From assembly GCA_002067405.1 (NCBI GenBank), contig MVRP01000038.1, positions 1-28,117 of the forward strand: 28,117 nt of DNA, in the 5' to 3' direction. The position numbers and the translations under genes were made by a program. This DNA is from Syntrophorhabdaceae bacterium PtaU1.Bin034. Lineage in GTDB: Bacteria; Desulfobacterota_G; Syntrophorhabdia; Syntrophorhabdales; WCHB1-27. The notes beneath the pieces were generated by a model. That model ran no database searches. It saw only the letters and a program-made list of their open reading frames with translations, and had not been told where the DNA came from. This document shows positions 16,605 to 24,027 of the stretch, one piece after another (the first letter of the stretch is position 1; each line of letters starts with the position of its first letter).

Positions 16605-18389
16605 TCATACGGGGAACAGCTTCCTGTCGCCCGCCAGAAGAGTCAATCCGACCAGGTAGGCCGACACCTCCTCGTCGTTCAAGAGATCCCTTCTCAGCGC
16701 GCCACGTTTGAGAACGTAGGACTGCATGCTTTCTGAAACGCGTTGGAGTACCAGCGCCGTTTCTGCGATCAATTTGCGCGCCACGTCAGGATCCACTTCC
16801 CCGTCGATGAGCATGGCAAGGTGTTTGATGCACAGGCCGCCGCCATCGTGATCGCTGTTCCCGGAAGACAGGGAACGCTTCATCTCTTCAATGGCCTCCT
16901 GTTCCACCTCAGTCAGCCTCCGGCAGGCAGGGCAACTGTCAGGCGAGGGACAGAGATCGGCAAGACGGTTGCGTATAGTGTCCACTGATCCGATGGAAGA
17001 AGCCATGTCGCGCAGATGGCGGACGAGTGCAGCCAGCAGAGGGGCATAGGCGGTGCACACCCCGTCTCTTGAGGCAACACTTTCGTATTGCCAGGTGTGC
17101 AGGGGGCAGAGGCCCCCACGGGCCAGATGCTCCTCCCGATGCGATTCGCTCACTGAAACCTCGTACTGATAGCGGGTGAAGAAACGAAACATCCCGGCAG
17201 CGATACGATCGCAGACGAAACACCGGTTCACCTCCAGGTCCTTCCCGGTGACGACGGGCGAGGCTTCGCCGGTTGTGTCCGGGTTCTCATCGGAAAGGTC
17301 CACCCGCAGTTCGTCAAGCCGCTTGATCCACGGTTCAATCCTGTCAGTGATGGGAGAGGGCGTCTGACCATTGATGGCATGTGCCAATCGCTGGTGGAGA
17401 CTCCTGAGAAGATTCACGTTGCCGGCACCCATGCTGTCCGCCCACTCGTTCCCGGCCTCCACCATGGCTTCAACAAGGTACCCCCGGTACCTTTGGATCG
17501 CCTCTTTCAGCGTCCGAATACAGTTTTGCCTCACCCTGTTGCGTATCCATCTTACGGCAAGGATATCGAGTTCCCAGGCCGAGGGAGGGTCCCACTCAAA
17601 TTGAGGCACGGTCTTCCAGCAAAACCCTGTCTCATCCATGTCGGCGGTCAATCCTGTCGGAGGCGGAGAAAGCCTGAACAATTCGCCTGCCAGCTCGACG
17701 GCCTTGCCGGGCAATTGCCTCAGCCGGGCCAGTTCCTCAGCCCCGAGGACCCGCAGCTGCTCTTCAAGATCGGATCTATGGCTGGAGAACCATTGCTGGC
17801 GCAACCCGGCGGCCACGCCTTGAGCCTCGTCGGCGAGGCGCCGGACATCCTCGGCGGCGAGGAATTTCTTTCGTCCATCCAGCAGAAGGTCGATCTCGGC
17901 GGCAACAGCCCTCTCGACATCGGCGCAATGGTCGTCAACCTCGCGTTCGAAACGGAAGGAGAGCCCCGATCGGATTCGCTTGCCGAGAACCTCTGTCAGG
18001 CGCAGGCATTCCTTTTCGATCTGCGCCATCCCGAGGCTCCATTTGTCCCTGACAAAGCCGGAAGAGCGGGTGTCGTGAAGGTCGTCCCGAATGTGGTTCA
18101 CATGGCCTTCAAGACGTTCGGGGGTCAGGAGAGCCAGTGTCCTTTCAACGCATCGGAGAATTGCCACCGGGATTCTCTCGGCCGCCAGATCGGACAGGAG
18201 CCGACGGGCCTGACCTTCGCGGACGTGATCCCCTTCCTGCTGAAAGAAGTGGCTGACCGAACGGATAATCTCCGAGAGCTCGACTTTTGTCTTCAGATGC
18301 CGGTACATGCTATCCTGTTTGTTGTCATCCCTGGCCGATGCGTTAATGTCACGAAATCCGGCCATTATTCCCCTGGTCCTCCGGTTCAC
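16605..18389 (-). CDS. Helical protein with two C2-CH zinc units (DUF6062-like C-terminus)
   Basis: This 594-aa protein starts at a GTG overlapping the HEAT gene by 4 bp; ATGs at 18365 and 18308 have better ribosome-binding sequences. Residues 30..380 are mostly helical. They include a stretch (WKTVPQFEWDPPSAWELDILAVRWIRNRVRQNCIRT split around residues 258..292) reminiscent of the C-terminal stalk of bacterial dynamin-like proteins, but no GTPase P-loop is present. The C-terminus has C390xxC393, C428xxH431, C486xxC489 and C520xxH523: two repeated CxxC...GLCxxH units as in DUF6062-type proteins. Function unknown. The zinc binding is inferred from the spacing. It lies 66 bp before MutS copy B. 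Confidence 0.72.
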   Translation of the reverse strand: MNRRTRGIMAGFRDINASARDDNKQDSMYRHLKTKVELSEIIRSVSHFFQQEGDHVREGQARRLLSDLAAERIPVAILRCVERTLALLTPERLEGHVNHIRDDLHDTRSSGFVRDKWSLGMAQIEKECLRLTEVLGKRIRSGLSFRFEREVDDHCADVERAVAAEIDLLLDGRKKFLAAEDVRRLADEAQGVAAGLRQQWFSSHRSDLEEQLRVLGAEELARLRQLPGKAVELAGELFRLSPPPTGLTADMDETGFCWKTVPQFEWDPPSAWELDILAVRWIRNRVRQNCIRTLKEAIQRYRGYLVEAMVEAGNEWADSMGAGNVNLLRSLHQRLAHAINGQTPSPITDRIEPWIKRLDELRVDLSDENPDTTGEASPVVTGKDLEVNRCFVCDRIAAGMFRFFTRYQYEVSVSESHREEHLARGGLCPLHTWQYESVASRDGVCTAYAPLLAALVRHLRDMASSIGSVDTIRNRLADLCPSPDSCPACRRLTEVEQEAIEEMKRSLSSGNSDHDGGGLCIKHLAMLIDGEVDPDVARKLIAETALVLQRVSESMQSYVLKRGALRRDLLNDEEVSAYLVGLTLLAGDRKLFPV

Positions 18390-19336
18390 CGCCGGTGCTC
18401 ATCGCCATGCCGGTTCAGAGACACGGTTCCATGAGTACCGGGGTGATCCTTACTCGTTGCTCTCTCTCCGGTATGCCCCATCTCGTCCAGGGCGTACGCT
18501 GCGAACAGCCGCACCTCCCTGTCTTTGTCGTCGAGCTTCCCGAGCAGCGGTTCAACTGCCCGCGTGTCCCCGATCCGGCCCAGTGCATAGACCGCGGATT
18601 TAACCACGGCTTCTTTGTCATCCCTGAGCCTTTCGATCAGCGGTTCGACGGCGCGTGCGTCCCCGATCTCACCGAGGGCGTCGGCCGAGGCTTGCCGCAC
18701 AACCGGATTATCGCTGCCCAGCTTCCCGAGCAGCGGTTCAACTGCCCGCGTGTCCCCGATCCGGCCCAGTGCATAGACCGCGCACTGCAGCGGGGCCTGC
18801 CTGTTGTCCTTCATCATTTCGAGCAGTGACTCGACGGCAGGTCTTCCGATGCGACGCAGTGCATCAGCGGCGGCACGGCGCACGGTGGAGTTTCTGTTGT
18901 ACAGCAACTTTCTGAGCGGTTCGACGGCGCGTGCGTCCCCGATGCGGCCCAGCGCGTCGGCCGCGGCACGGCGGATATCTGAATTTCGGGTGACGAGCCT
19001 TTCGATCAGCGGTTCGACGGCGCGTGCGTCCCCGATCTCACCGAGGGCACGGGCCGCGGATTCGGCTGCAACTCTTTTTTTGCCGCCCAGCAATTCCAGC
19101 AAAGGTAGTACCGCGCACTCTCCCATTCTCCCCAGCGCGTAGATAGCCGGTTCCCGGACATCCGGGTTCCTGTCTTTCAGCTTTTCGGTCAGAGACGCGA
19201 CCGCGGGGTTTCCTATCTGACGTAACGCGTCCGCTACGGCCCGCCGCACCGCCACATTATTGCCATAGAGCTTCTTGACCAACTTTTCGGCAACGCCGAC
19301 CGCATGCTGTTCGCCCAATCCAGTCCTGTGAATCAT
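18386..19336 (-). CDS. HEAT/PBS-lyase-like repeat protein
   Basis: This 316-aa protein is made almost entirely of 31-residue HEAT-like repeats with the pattern (A)DALGxIGDxRAVEPLIExLxDxNxxVRxA. About nine repeats lie between residues 25 and 295, followed by a short disordered tail rich in His, Arg and Thr. Such solenoids are protein-protein scaffolds. In bacteria they often sit near kinases, phycobilin lyases or AAA proteins. The ATG is preceded by AGAGG and overlaps the AAA gene's stop by 4 bp; its own stop overlaps the next start. It probably bridges the AAA ATPase and the zinc/MutS proteins (inference). No EXXK-type lyase residues can be assigned. Confidence 0.88.
   Translation of the reverse strand: MIHRTGLGEQHAVGVAEKLVKKLYGNNVAVRRAVADALRQIGNPAVASLTEKLKDRNPDVREPAIYALGRMGECAVLPLLELLGGKKRVAAESAARALGEIGDARAVEPLIERLVTRNSDIRRAAADALGRIGDARAVEPLRKLLYNRNSTVRRAAADALRRIGRPAVESLLEMMKDNRQAPLQCAVYALGRIGDTRAVEPLLGKLGSDNPVVRQASADALGEIGDARAVEPLIERLRDDKEAVVKSAVYALGRIGDTRAVEPLLGKLDDKDREVRLFAAYALDEMGHTGERATSKDHPGTHGTVSLNRHGDEHRR
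18534..18782 (-). repeat. Exact 63-bp internal duplication within the HEAT gene
   Basis: Bases 18534..18596 and 18720..18782 are identical over 63 bp. The offset is 186 bp, exactly two 93-bp HEAT units. Shorter shared blocks (GACGGCGCGTGCGTCCCCGA) recur at about 18647, 18921 and 19017. This points to recent unit duplication or gene conversion. Confidence 0.85.
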
Positions 19337-21990
19337 CTTTCTGACCTCTCATTCCCGGACCCGTGTGTCTCAATCTTGCGTGCTGGTGGAAGGGAATGCC
19401 GCGCGACGTCGAGAGGCCTGAAGGCCGATGTTGCCCCCAGGTGCCGCGCGATGGATCTCCATGTGTTTGCGTGCCTGGTGCGCTGGGGGTGTTCTTCCGC
19501 CCGTGACAGCACCCAGTGAAGCGCAAGGGAGAGAAGCGAGAAACCCCCGCTCTCCATTGCCTCTCCCGCCTGTCTGCCGAGCATCGCCGCGTTTCGGACA
19601 GCATCCGTTCGATCACGCGAGGATGTTGTGGCAGTTCTGGCGGTGTTGAGGGGCATCCGGTTGGGGAAACTTGCCGTGGCTTGTCGTAAACACGGTGGAT
19701 CGTCATTGCGCCTGTCTGCCGATAGTGCCTCCATCGCTCTGAGAATAAGATGCCAGGAACAAGGGTTGGCTCCACACTGGCAGGGTCCGGGTTGAACGTT
19801 CTCCCCCTGCAGGAGGCGCGCCGTAAGAAGTTTATGGATCACATCCGGTTTTCGCGAACCAACCGGGTTTGACCCGCTTAGCATGCTTTGAAACGATTGG
19901 ATGGCTTTCCCGGGTTGACCGAGAAGCAGATTCGCATCTCCCGTTGTCTCAAGGAGTTCCGCCCGTGACGGATGATCGGGGGGCAACATCCTGTTTGCGA
20001 TCCGAGTGAAACGCAGGGTCTCCCGCGGTTTTCCCGCTTCAAGGGCCTGTTTCGCGGCCGCCAGCGCCTGGTTGCCGACAGGGGAGCTATTCGTGACGGT
20101 TCGGGCCTGCTGTTGAAGGTACCGGTAATGCTCTTTGCTGCATCCTGCATAGAGGCGAGAGACCGCTTCGTTCAGCCGGGTCCCGAAGGGCCGGATCAAC
20201 CCTCCGGACATGCAGAGTTCAATGATTGTTATCTGGAACAACTCGAGTATTCTCAGGCACCCGGCAATTCCGGTACGCTCCAGATAGCCCCGGGTTTCCA
20301 GCCGGTCAAGCCAGTCATTAACCTGGTTTTCGAGGTCTTCCAGCCGCCTGCGCACGGATGGGCCCCATTGAAAGGTCAACTCCACTCTCAACCGGGTCAA
20401 TTCCCTGACCGCCCATTCCTCTATCCTCGCCGAAAGAAGGCCCTCTCTTGTAGCAGGCAGCCCGGCTGTATCGGGAGTATCCATACCTCGACCATCAAGG
20501 CTGTTTCCAGACGGACCTTTTCCTCGAACCAGAAGCAATTTGGTGGCTTCTTCCACGTACAGGGGGTTTCCTTCCGATTGTTTCCATATTTCGTTCCAGG
20601 CGTCGTGTGATATCCATTGGCGCCTCCCGCATTGTGACCTGCTTATCTCTTTCGCCTCTTTTTCCTTGAGCGGGCCGAGACCGATCATGACCGTGTTCTT
20701 GTTCCTAAGCAGGTCTGCCACGCCGGCTCCCGAAGGTCGATAGGACGCGATCACCATCACCCGTGCGGGAAAGGTCGAAAACACTTTTCCGAGGGCTCTG
20801 ATGGATTCCTTGTCGGCCCAGTGCACGTCATCTATCACCACAAGCACGGGGACACGTTTGTCCATTTCCGCGAGCAGGCGGGAAAGAAGCCTGGCCTGTC
20901 GGGTCAAGGTATGGGGTATGGAGTGATATGTTCCCTTGACGGAGGGCGTGTTTTCCCTCAAGAAGGCCGTCACAAGGTCTTCGAGAAGAAGTCCGGGTCT
21001 GCCCCCGTAATTTGCCCCTCCCGCCTTGACAAGGACCATGTTGCTGTCCACCTTCCTGAGGTGTGAGAGGAAGGCCTGAAGGAGTCTCGACTTTCCCGCA
21101 CCGGGTTCGCCCACGAGGTGGACGATCAGACCGGAAAGCATTCTCCCGGACCTCGTGTTCTCCCAATACCGCGAAAGTGATGCCAGCTCTTCCGTTCTGC
21201 CTGCGAGACCGGTGAGATTGTCATCCAGCCTCCCCAGCCAGCTTGTCACCTGTCTCGGTCCCTTCACGATGTACACGACCGGCGGAACATTTCGGTACGT
21301 TGCCCAGGAACCGGGAGAGTCTGTTCCGTAGCATTCAAAGCGGGGGGCGATAATCCTGAAGGTGGAGGGAGAGACTATGACCATGCCCGGATCAACGGCA
21401 AAGGCCACCGCTTCCGAATGGGCGATGGTTCGCCCCAAGATCCCTGTCTGGATGTCGCGGGACGTGCCCTTCAGGGGAAGGGCGGAAAGCACAGGGCCGG
21501 TATTGATTCCCAGGAACATCCGGGCTCCCTGTTCTTCTGATTGATTACGGAGGGAGATGGCGCATCGCACCGCATCGGTGGAACCCTTCACCAGATTCCG
21601 GGCGGCAAAACAGGCGACAAGGTGGCCGCCTGGTCCTGTTGTCAGGGTACCCCCCGCGTGGACTGCCAAACGGACGGCGCTTTCAAGCAGGGAAAGGCAA
21701 GCAGAGTCGCTGTCGTAAATACCACCGCACGTGGCGACCGTGAGCACTGTTGTCTCGCTGATTCCTTCCGGCAGAGGTCGTCCTGCCCCAGTTCGGAACC
21801 TGCCTGCCGGCTTGTACCACAGGACGTTCTCCGTCTTCCATACGGGGTGAAGCCGGGCGGCACAGGATTCACAATACTCCACCCGGACGGGCCATTCGGC
21901 TCCGCAGGCGCGGCATCGACGAAAAAACCGTTTCCCGGGTTCCGGTTCGAACTCCATCTTCACTGACAGGGACCCGTTGAGCCTAGCCAT
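19333..21990 (-). CDS. Zinc ribbon/cyclase-like/AAA ATPase with TPR-like region
   Basis: This is an 885-aa protein from the ATG at 21990, with GAGAGGG 6 bp upstream; the frame is open to 22029. It has a zinc ribbon at C26xxC29 and C40xxC43. A class III nucleotide-cyclase-like domain spans about 80..240. It keeps LGINTGPVL and GRTIAHSEAVAFAVDPG, but the first metal-binding Asp (TVLFAD-type) is replaced in TVLTVATCGG. A STAND/AAA_16-type ATPase follows, with Walker A GEPGAGKS (294..301) and Walker B VLVVIDDVHWAD (around 383..392). The C-terminal half is helical and TPR-like (e.g. AAKQALEAGKPRETLRF). This layout is known from large signalling ATPases. The cyclase domain is probably inactive and acts as a sensor (inference). 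Confidence 0.82.
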   Translation of the reverse strand: MARLNGSLSVKMEFEPEPGKRFFRRCRACGAEWPVRVEYCESCAARLHPVWKTENVLWYKPAGRFRTGAGRPLPEGISETTVLTVATCGGIYDSDSACLSLLESAVRLAVHAGGTLTTGPGGHLVACFAARNLVKGSTDAVRCAISLRNQSEEQGARMFLGINTGPVLSALPLKGTSRDIQTGILGRTIAHSEAVAFAVDPGMVIVSPSTFRIIAPRFECYGTDSPGSWATYRNVPPVVYIVKGPRQVTSWLGRLDDNLTGLAGRTEELASLSRYWENTRSGRMLSGLIVHLVGEPGAGKSRLLQAFLSHLRKVDSNMVLVKAGGANYGGRPGLLLEDLVTAFLRENTPSVKGTYHSIPHTLTRQARLLSRLLAEMDKRVPVLVVIDDVHWADKESIRALGKVFSTFPARVMVIASYRPSGAGVADLLRNKNTVMIGLGPLKEKEAKEISRSQCGRRQWISHDAWNEIWKQSEGNPLYVEEATKLLLVRGKGPSGNSLDGRGMDTPDTAGLPATREGLLSARIEEWAVRELTRLRVELTFQWGPSVRRRLEDLENQVNDWLDRLETRGYLERTGIAGCLRILELFQITIIELCMSGGLIRPFGTRLNEAVSRLYAGCSKEHYRYLQQQARTVTNSSPVGNQALAAAKQALEAGKPRETLRFTRIANRMLPPDHPSRAELLETTGDANLLLGQPGKAIQSFQSMLSGSNPVGSRKPDVIHKLLTARLLQGENVQPGPCQCGANPCSWHLILRAMEALSADRRNDDPPCLRQATASFPNRMPLNTARTATTSSRDRTDAVRNAAMLGRQAGEAMESGGFSLLSLALHWVLSRAEEHPQRTRHANTWRSIARHLGATSAFRPLDVARHSLPPARKIETHGSGNERSER

Positions 21991-22459
21991 TCCCATCCCT
22001 CTCGCGCTCACGCCTTGAGTCTGAGACAATCCTCCTTACATCATCCACGAGAAGAATGACGGCATCGAGCCGTGGATCGAGTTCTTCCGCGAGGCCTTCG
22101 GCGATTGCGCCGTATCCGCGAAGATGCTTCGCTTTCGCTCCTTCGAGTATCTCCCACGCAAAGGCCAGTTTTCCGACAATCTCCGCGCCTGTTCGTTTGC
22201 GTCTCTTCGGAAGGTTAAACTCTTGCATTATCCTTGAGATCCGTTCCCTGATAACGGCGATTCTTGCGACAATATCGGTTTTGATCTCATCCGGCAGGTC
22301 ATCGTCGTTTATCTCGTATGTGATCCAGCGGCCGGGGCGATGAAGAATAGCGAACTCGATCTCAACGAGTGTTTCCTCAAGTATGCTCAGCGTCATGATG
22401 AGGCTCTTCGTCTGGCCCGGGTTGAGAAGCGTGGAAAGATCGCTCCGCCTTTCCATCAT
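21983..22459 (-). CDS. Small helical protein, unknown function
   Basis: This 158-aa protein has no recognised family. It is mainly alpha-helical and charged: LSILEETLVEIEFAILHRPG, DEIKTDIVARIAVIRERISRIMQEFNLPKRRKR, then LDAVILLVDDVRRIVSD. The MFS gene's stop overlaps its ATG (AAATGATG) and a GGGGAGGGG ribosome-binding stretch precedes it. It overlaps the AAA gene by 8 bp. The tight coupling suggests it acts with the AAA ATPase, perhaps as a regulator or adaptor (inference). Confidence 0.7.
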   Translation of the reverse strand: MMERRSDLSTLLNPGQTKSLIMTLSILEETLVEIEFAILHRPGRWITYEINDDDLPDEIKTDIVARIAVIRERISRIMQEFNLPKRRKRTGAEIVGKLAFAWEILEGAKAKHLRGYGAIAEGLAEELDPRLDAVILLVDDVRRIVSDSRRERERDGNG

Positions 22460-23688
22460 TTCCCCTCCCCCGCCGGCGCATTACAGGCAATCCCATTCTT
22501 TCGGTGGATGGCACGCGCGACGAGATACAAAAGCGGGAGCGCGGCGGTCTGGATGATCGTGGAGAACAGCACCAGACCCATTATGGAACGATCATACAGT
22601 GTTCCCATGATTGCGCTGCCGACGAACCAGAACACACCGAAACTCATATTGAAGGTGCCGAAGGCGGTTCCACGGCGAGCGGCCGGTGACATGGTCGCCA
22701 CCGCCGCTTTCATGACAGATTCTTGGGCACCCATCCCGATCCCCCACAGGATCGCGCCTGCAAGGCCGCAACCAAAACCGCCGAGGTACACGAGCGGGGC
22801 GACCGGTACAGAGCACAATGCCGCGGCGAGGAGAACCCGTGCGCCCGAACGATCGTAAAGCCGGCCCAGAACCAGCGCCGCCAGTCCATCGACCCCCATG
22901 GCGATGGAATACAGGATCGGGATCCATTCCGGCGCCACCGTGCCGGTCTTCCCGAAATGATAGGCGATGAGTGGATAATCGGCGAAACCGGCCGCGATGC
23001 ATGCCGTGGCCGCGAGATAAAGCCAGAATGTCCTGCCGTGGCCCCGGACATCGAGGCGCGGCGTTGCCGGTTCAAGGCTGCTTGGGCGGGGATACCGCAT
23101 CCTTGCGACCATGAGCGTACAAATGGAAAGCACGGCAGGAATGAGCAGGATACCGAAGGAAAGGCGATAATTGTTGGAAGACATGAGCACCGCTGCCACA
23201 ATGAGAGGCCCGACAACGGCACCTGTCTGGTCCATGGCCTCATGGAGCGCAAAACCCCAGCCGACCCCGGTATGTCTGCCCGCGAAAGACAGCATGGCGT
23301 CCCTGGGAGGGTTGCGCAGAGCCTTGCCGATGCGCTCCATGAATATGAGCGATACGGCAATCTGCCAGTTTCCTGCCAAGGCAAGGGCAGGGACTGCCAG
23401 CAGATTAAGGCAGTAGCCCCAGATCGTTATCATCCAGTAACGCGCCGTCCTGTCAGCGACCATACCCGAGACAAAGCGAAGAGCGTATCCCAGCAGTTCC
23501 CCGAGACCAGCGGTAACGCCCACCACGGTTGCACTTGCGCCCAGAAGGGCAAGATACGGCCCGGTAATACTTCTGGCAGATTCGTAGGTCATGTCGGCGA
23601 AGAGACTCACCACGCCGAGGAGAACCACGAAACGGACCGCCTGCCCCGGATACAGTTTTCCCCCGTCTGATGCATCGGTGGTCTTCAC
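22456..23688 (-). CDS. Major facilitator superfamily transporter
   Basis: The protein is 410 aa from the GTG at 23688, chosen because GGGGAG lies 6 bp upstream; the frame is open to a TTG at 23712. About twelve hydrophobic helices are readable. MFS features include GMVADRTARYW in the loop between helices 2 and 3 and GRLYDRSGARVLLAAAL in the matching loop of the second half. RIGKALRNPPRDAMLS and AMDQTGAVVGPL resemble efflux-type MFS members sometimes annotated as fosmidomycin/multidrug-like transporters. It is the first gene of the seven-gene operon. No substrate can be assigned. It could be a coupled effector of the system or simply the promoter-proximal passenger. Confidence 0.88.
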   Translation of the reverse strand: MKTTDASDGGKLYPGQAVRFVVLLGVVSLFADMTYESARSITGPYLALLGASATVVGVTAGLGELLGYALRFVSGMVADRTARYWMITIWGYCLNLLAVPALALAGNWQIAVSLIFMERIGKALRNPPRDAMLSFAGRHTGVGWGFALHEAMDQTGAVVGPLIVAAVLMSSNNYRLSFGILLIPAVLSICTLMVARMRYPRPSSLEPATPRLDVRGHGRTFWLYLAATACIAAGFADYPLIAYHFGKTGTVAPEWIPILYSIAMGVDGLAALVLGRLYDRSGARVLLAAALCSVPVAPLVYLGGFGCGLAGAILWGIGMGAQESVMKAAVATMSPAARRGTAFGTFNMSFGVFWFVGSAIMGTLYDRSIMGLVLFSTIIQTAALPLLYLVARAIHRKNGIACNAPAGEGK

Positions 23689-24027
23689 AAGTGTCTCCCC
23701 TTGTCGAGGCAAACTTGGTCGCGGCGGTGAACATGTTCGGGATGAGGAATGCGTCCGCTGAAAAACGTCACAAAAGTGCCATGGTAGGTGGTCGGCTCTT
23801 TCCTGTTTTCATGGGTACAGCGAAGCGAGGGAGATTCGCGGCATCCTGAAGAATAACCGGTCGGAGCCTGTGCAGGTTGACGAAGGAAACCCTGTGACCT
23901 CAGCCTTGAATTCAGGCCGACGGATCTCATTGTCCCGCATTGGCTGCGGGAGAGCGAATCAGGCATTCGCATACAAGCAACGTGTTCCATGGCAAGGAGC
24001 CTTCCGGATGGCCGCTGGCGGTACTGT
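23689..24027. other. Gap between the dynamin-like gene and the MFS-led operon
   Basis: No gene is supported in these 339 bp. A hairpin CCCGCA/TGCGGG at about 23935..23951 lies after the dynamin-like stop (minus-strand sense) and may end that transcript, although no T-run follows. I could not identify a convincing promoter for the operon by eye. Confidence 0.4.

Noticed and set aside
17379..18434. 351-aa plus-strand frame opposite the zinc protein gene
   Set aside because: It is an antisense shadow. The opposite strand is coupled to its neighbours by overlaps.
18400..19300. Possible CRISPR or tandem DNA repeat
   Set aside because: The 93-bp periodicity follows the 31-residue HEAT units in frame. 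There are no short identical repeats with unique spacers.
22723..23670. 315-aa plus-strand frame opposite the MFS gene
   Set aside because: It is the antisense shadow of a 12-helix transporter. It has no start signal and no family.
23685..23990. 101-aa minus-strand frame before the MFS gene
   Set aside because: It has no ribosome-binding site or domain, biased composition, and overlaps the MFS start.
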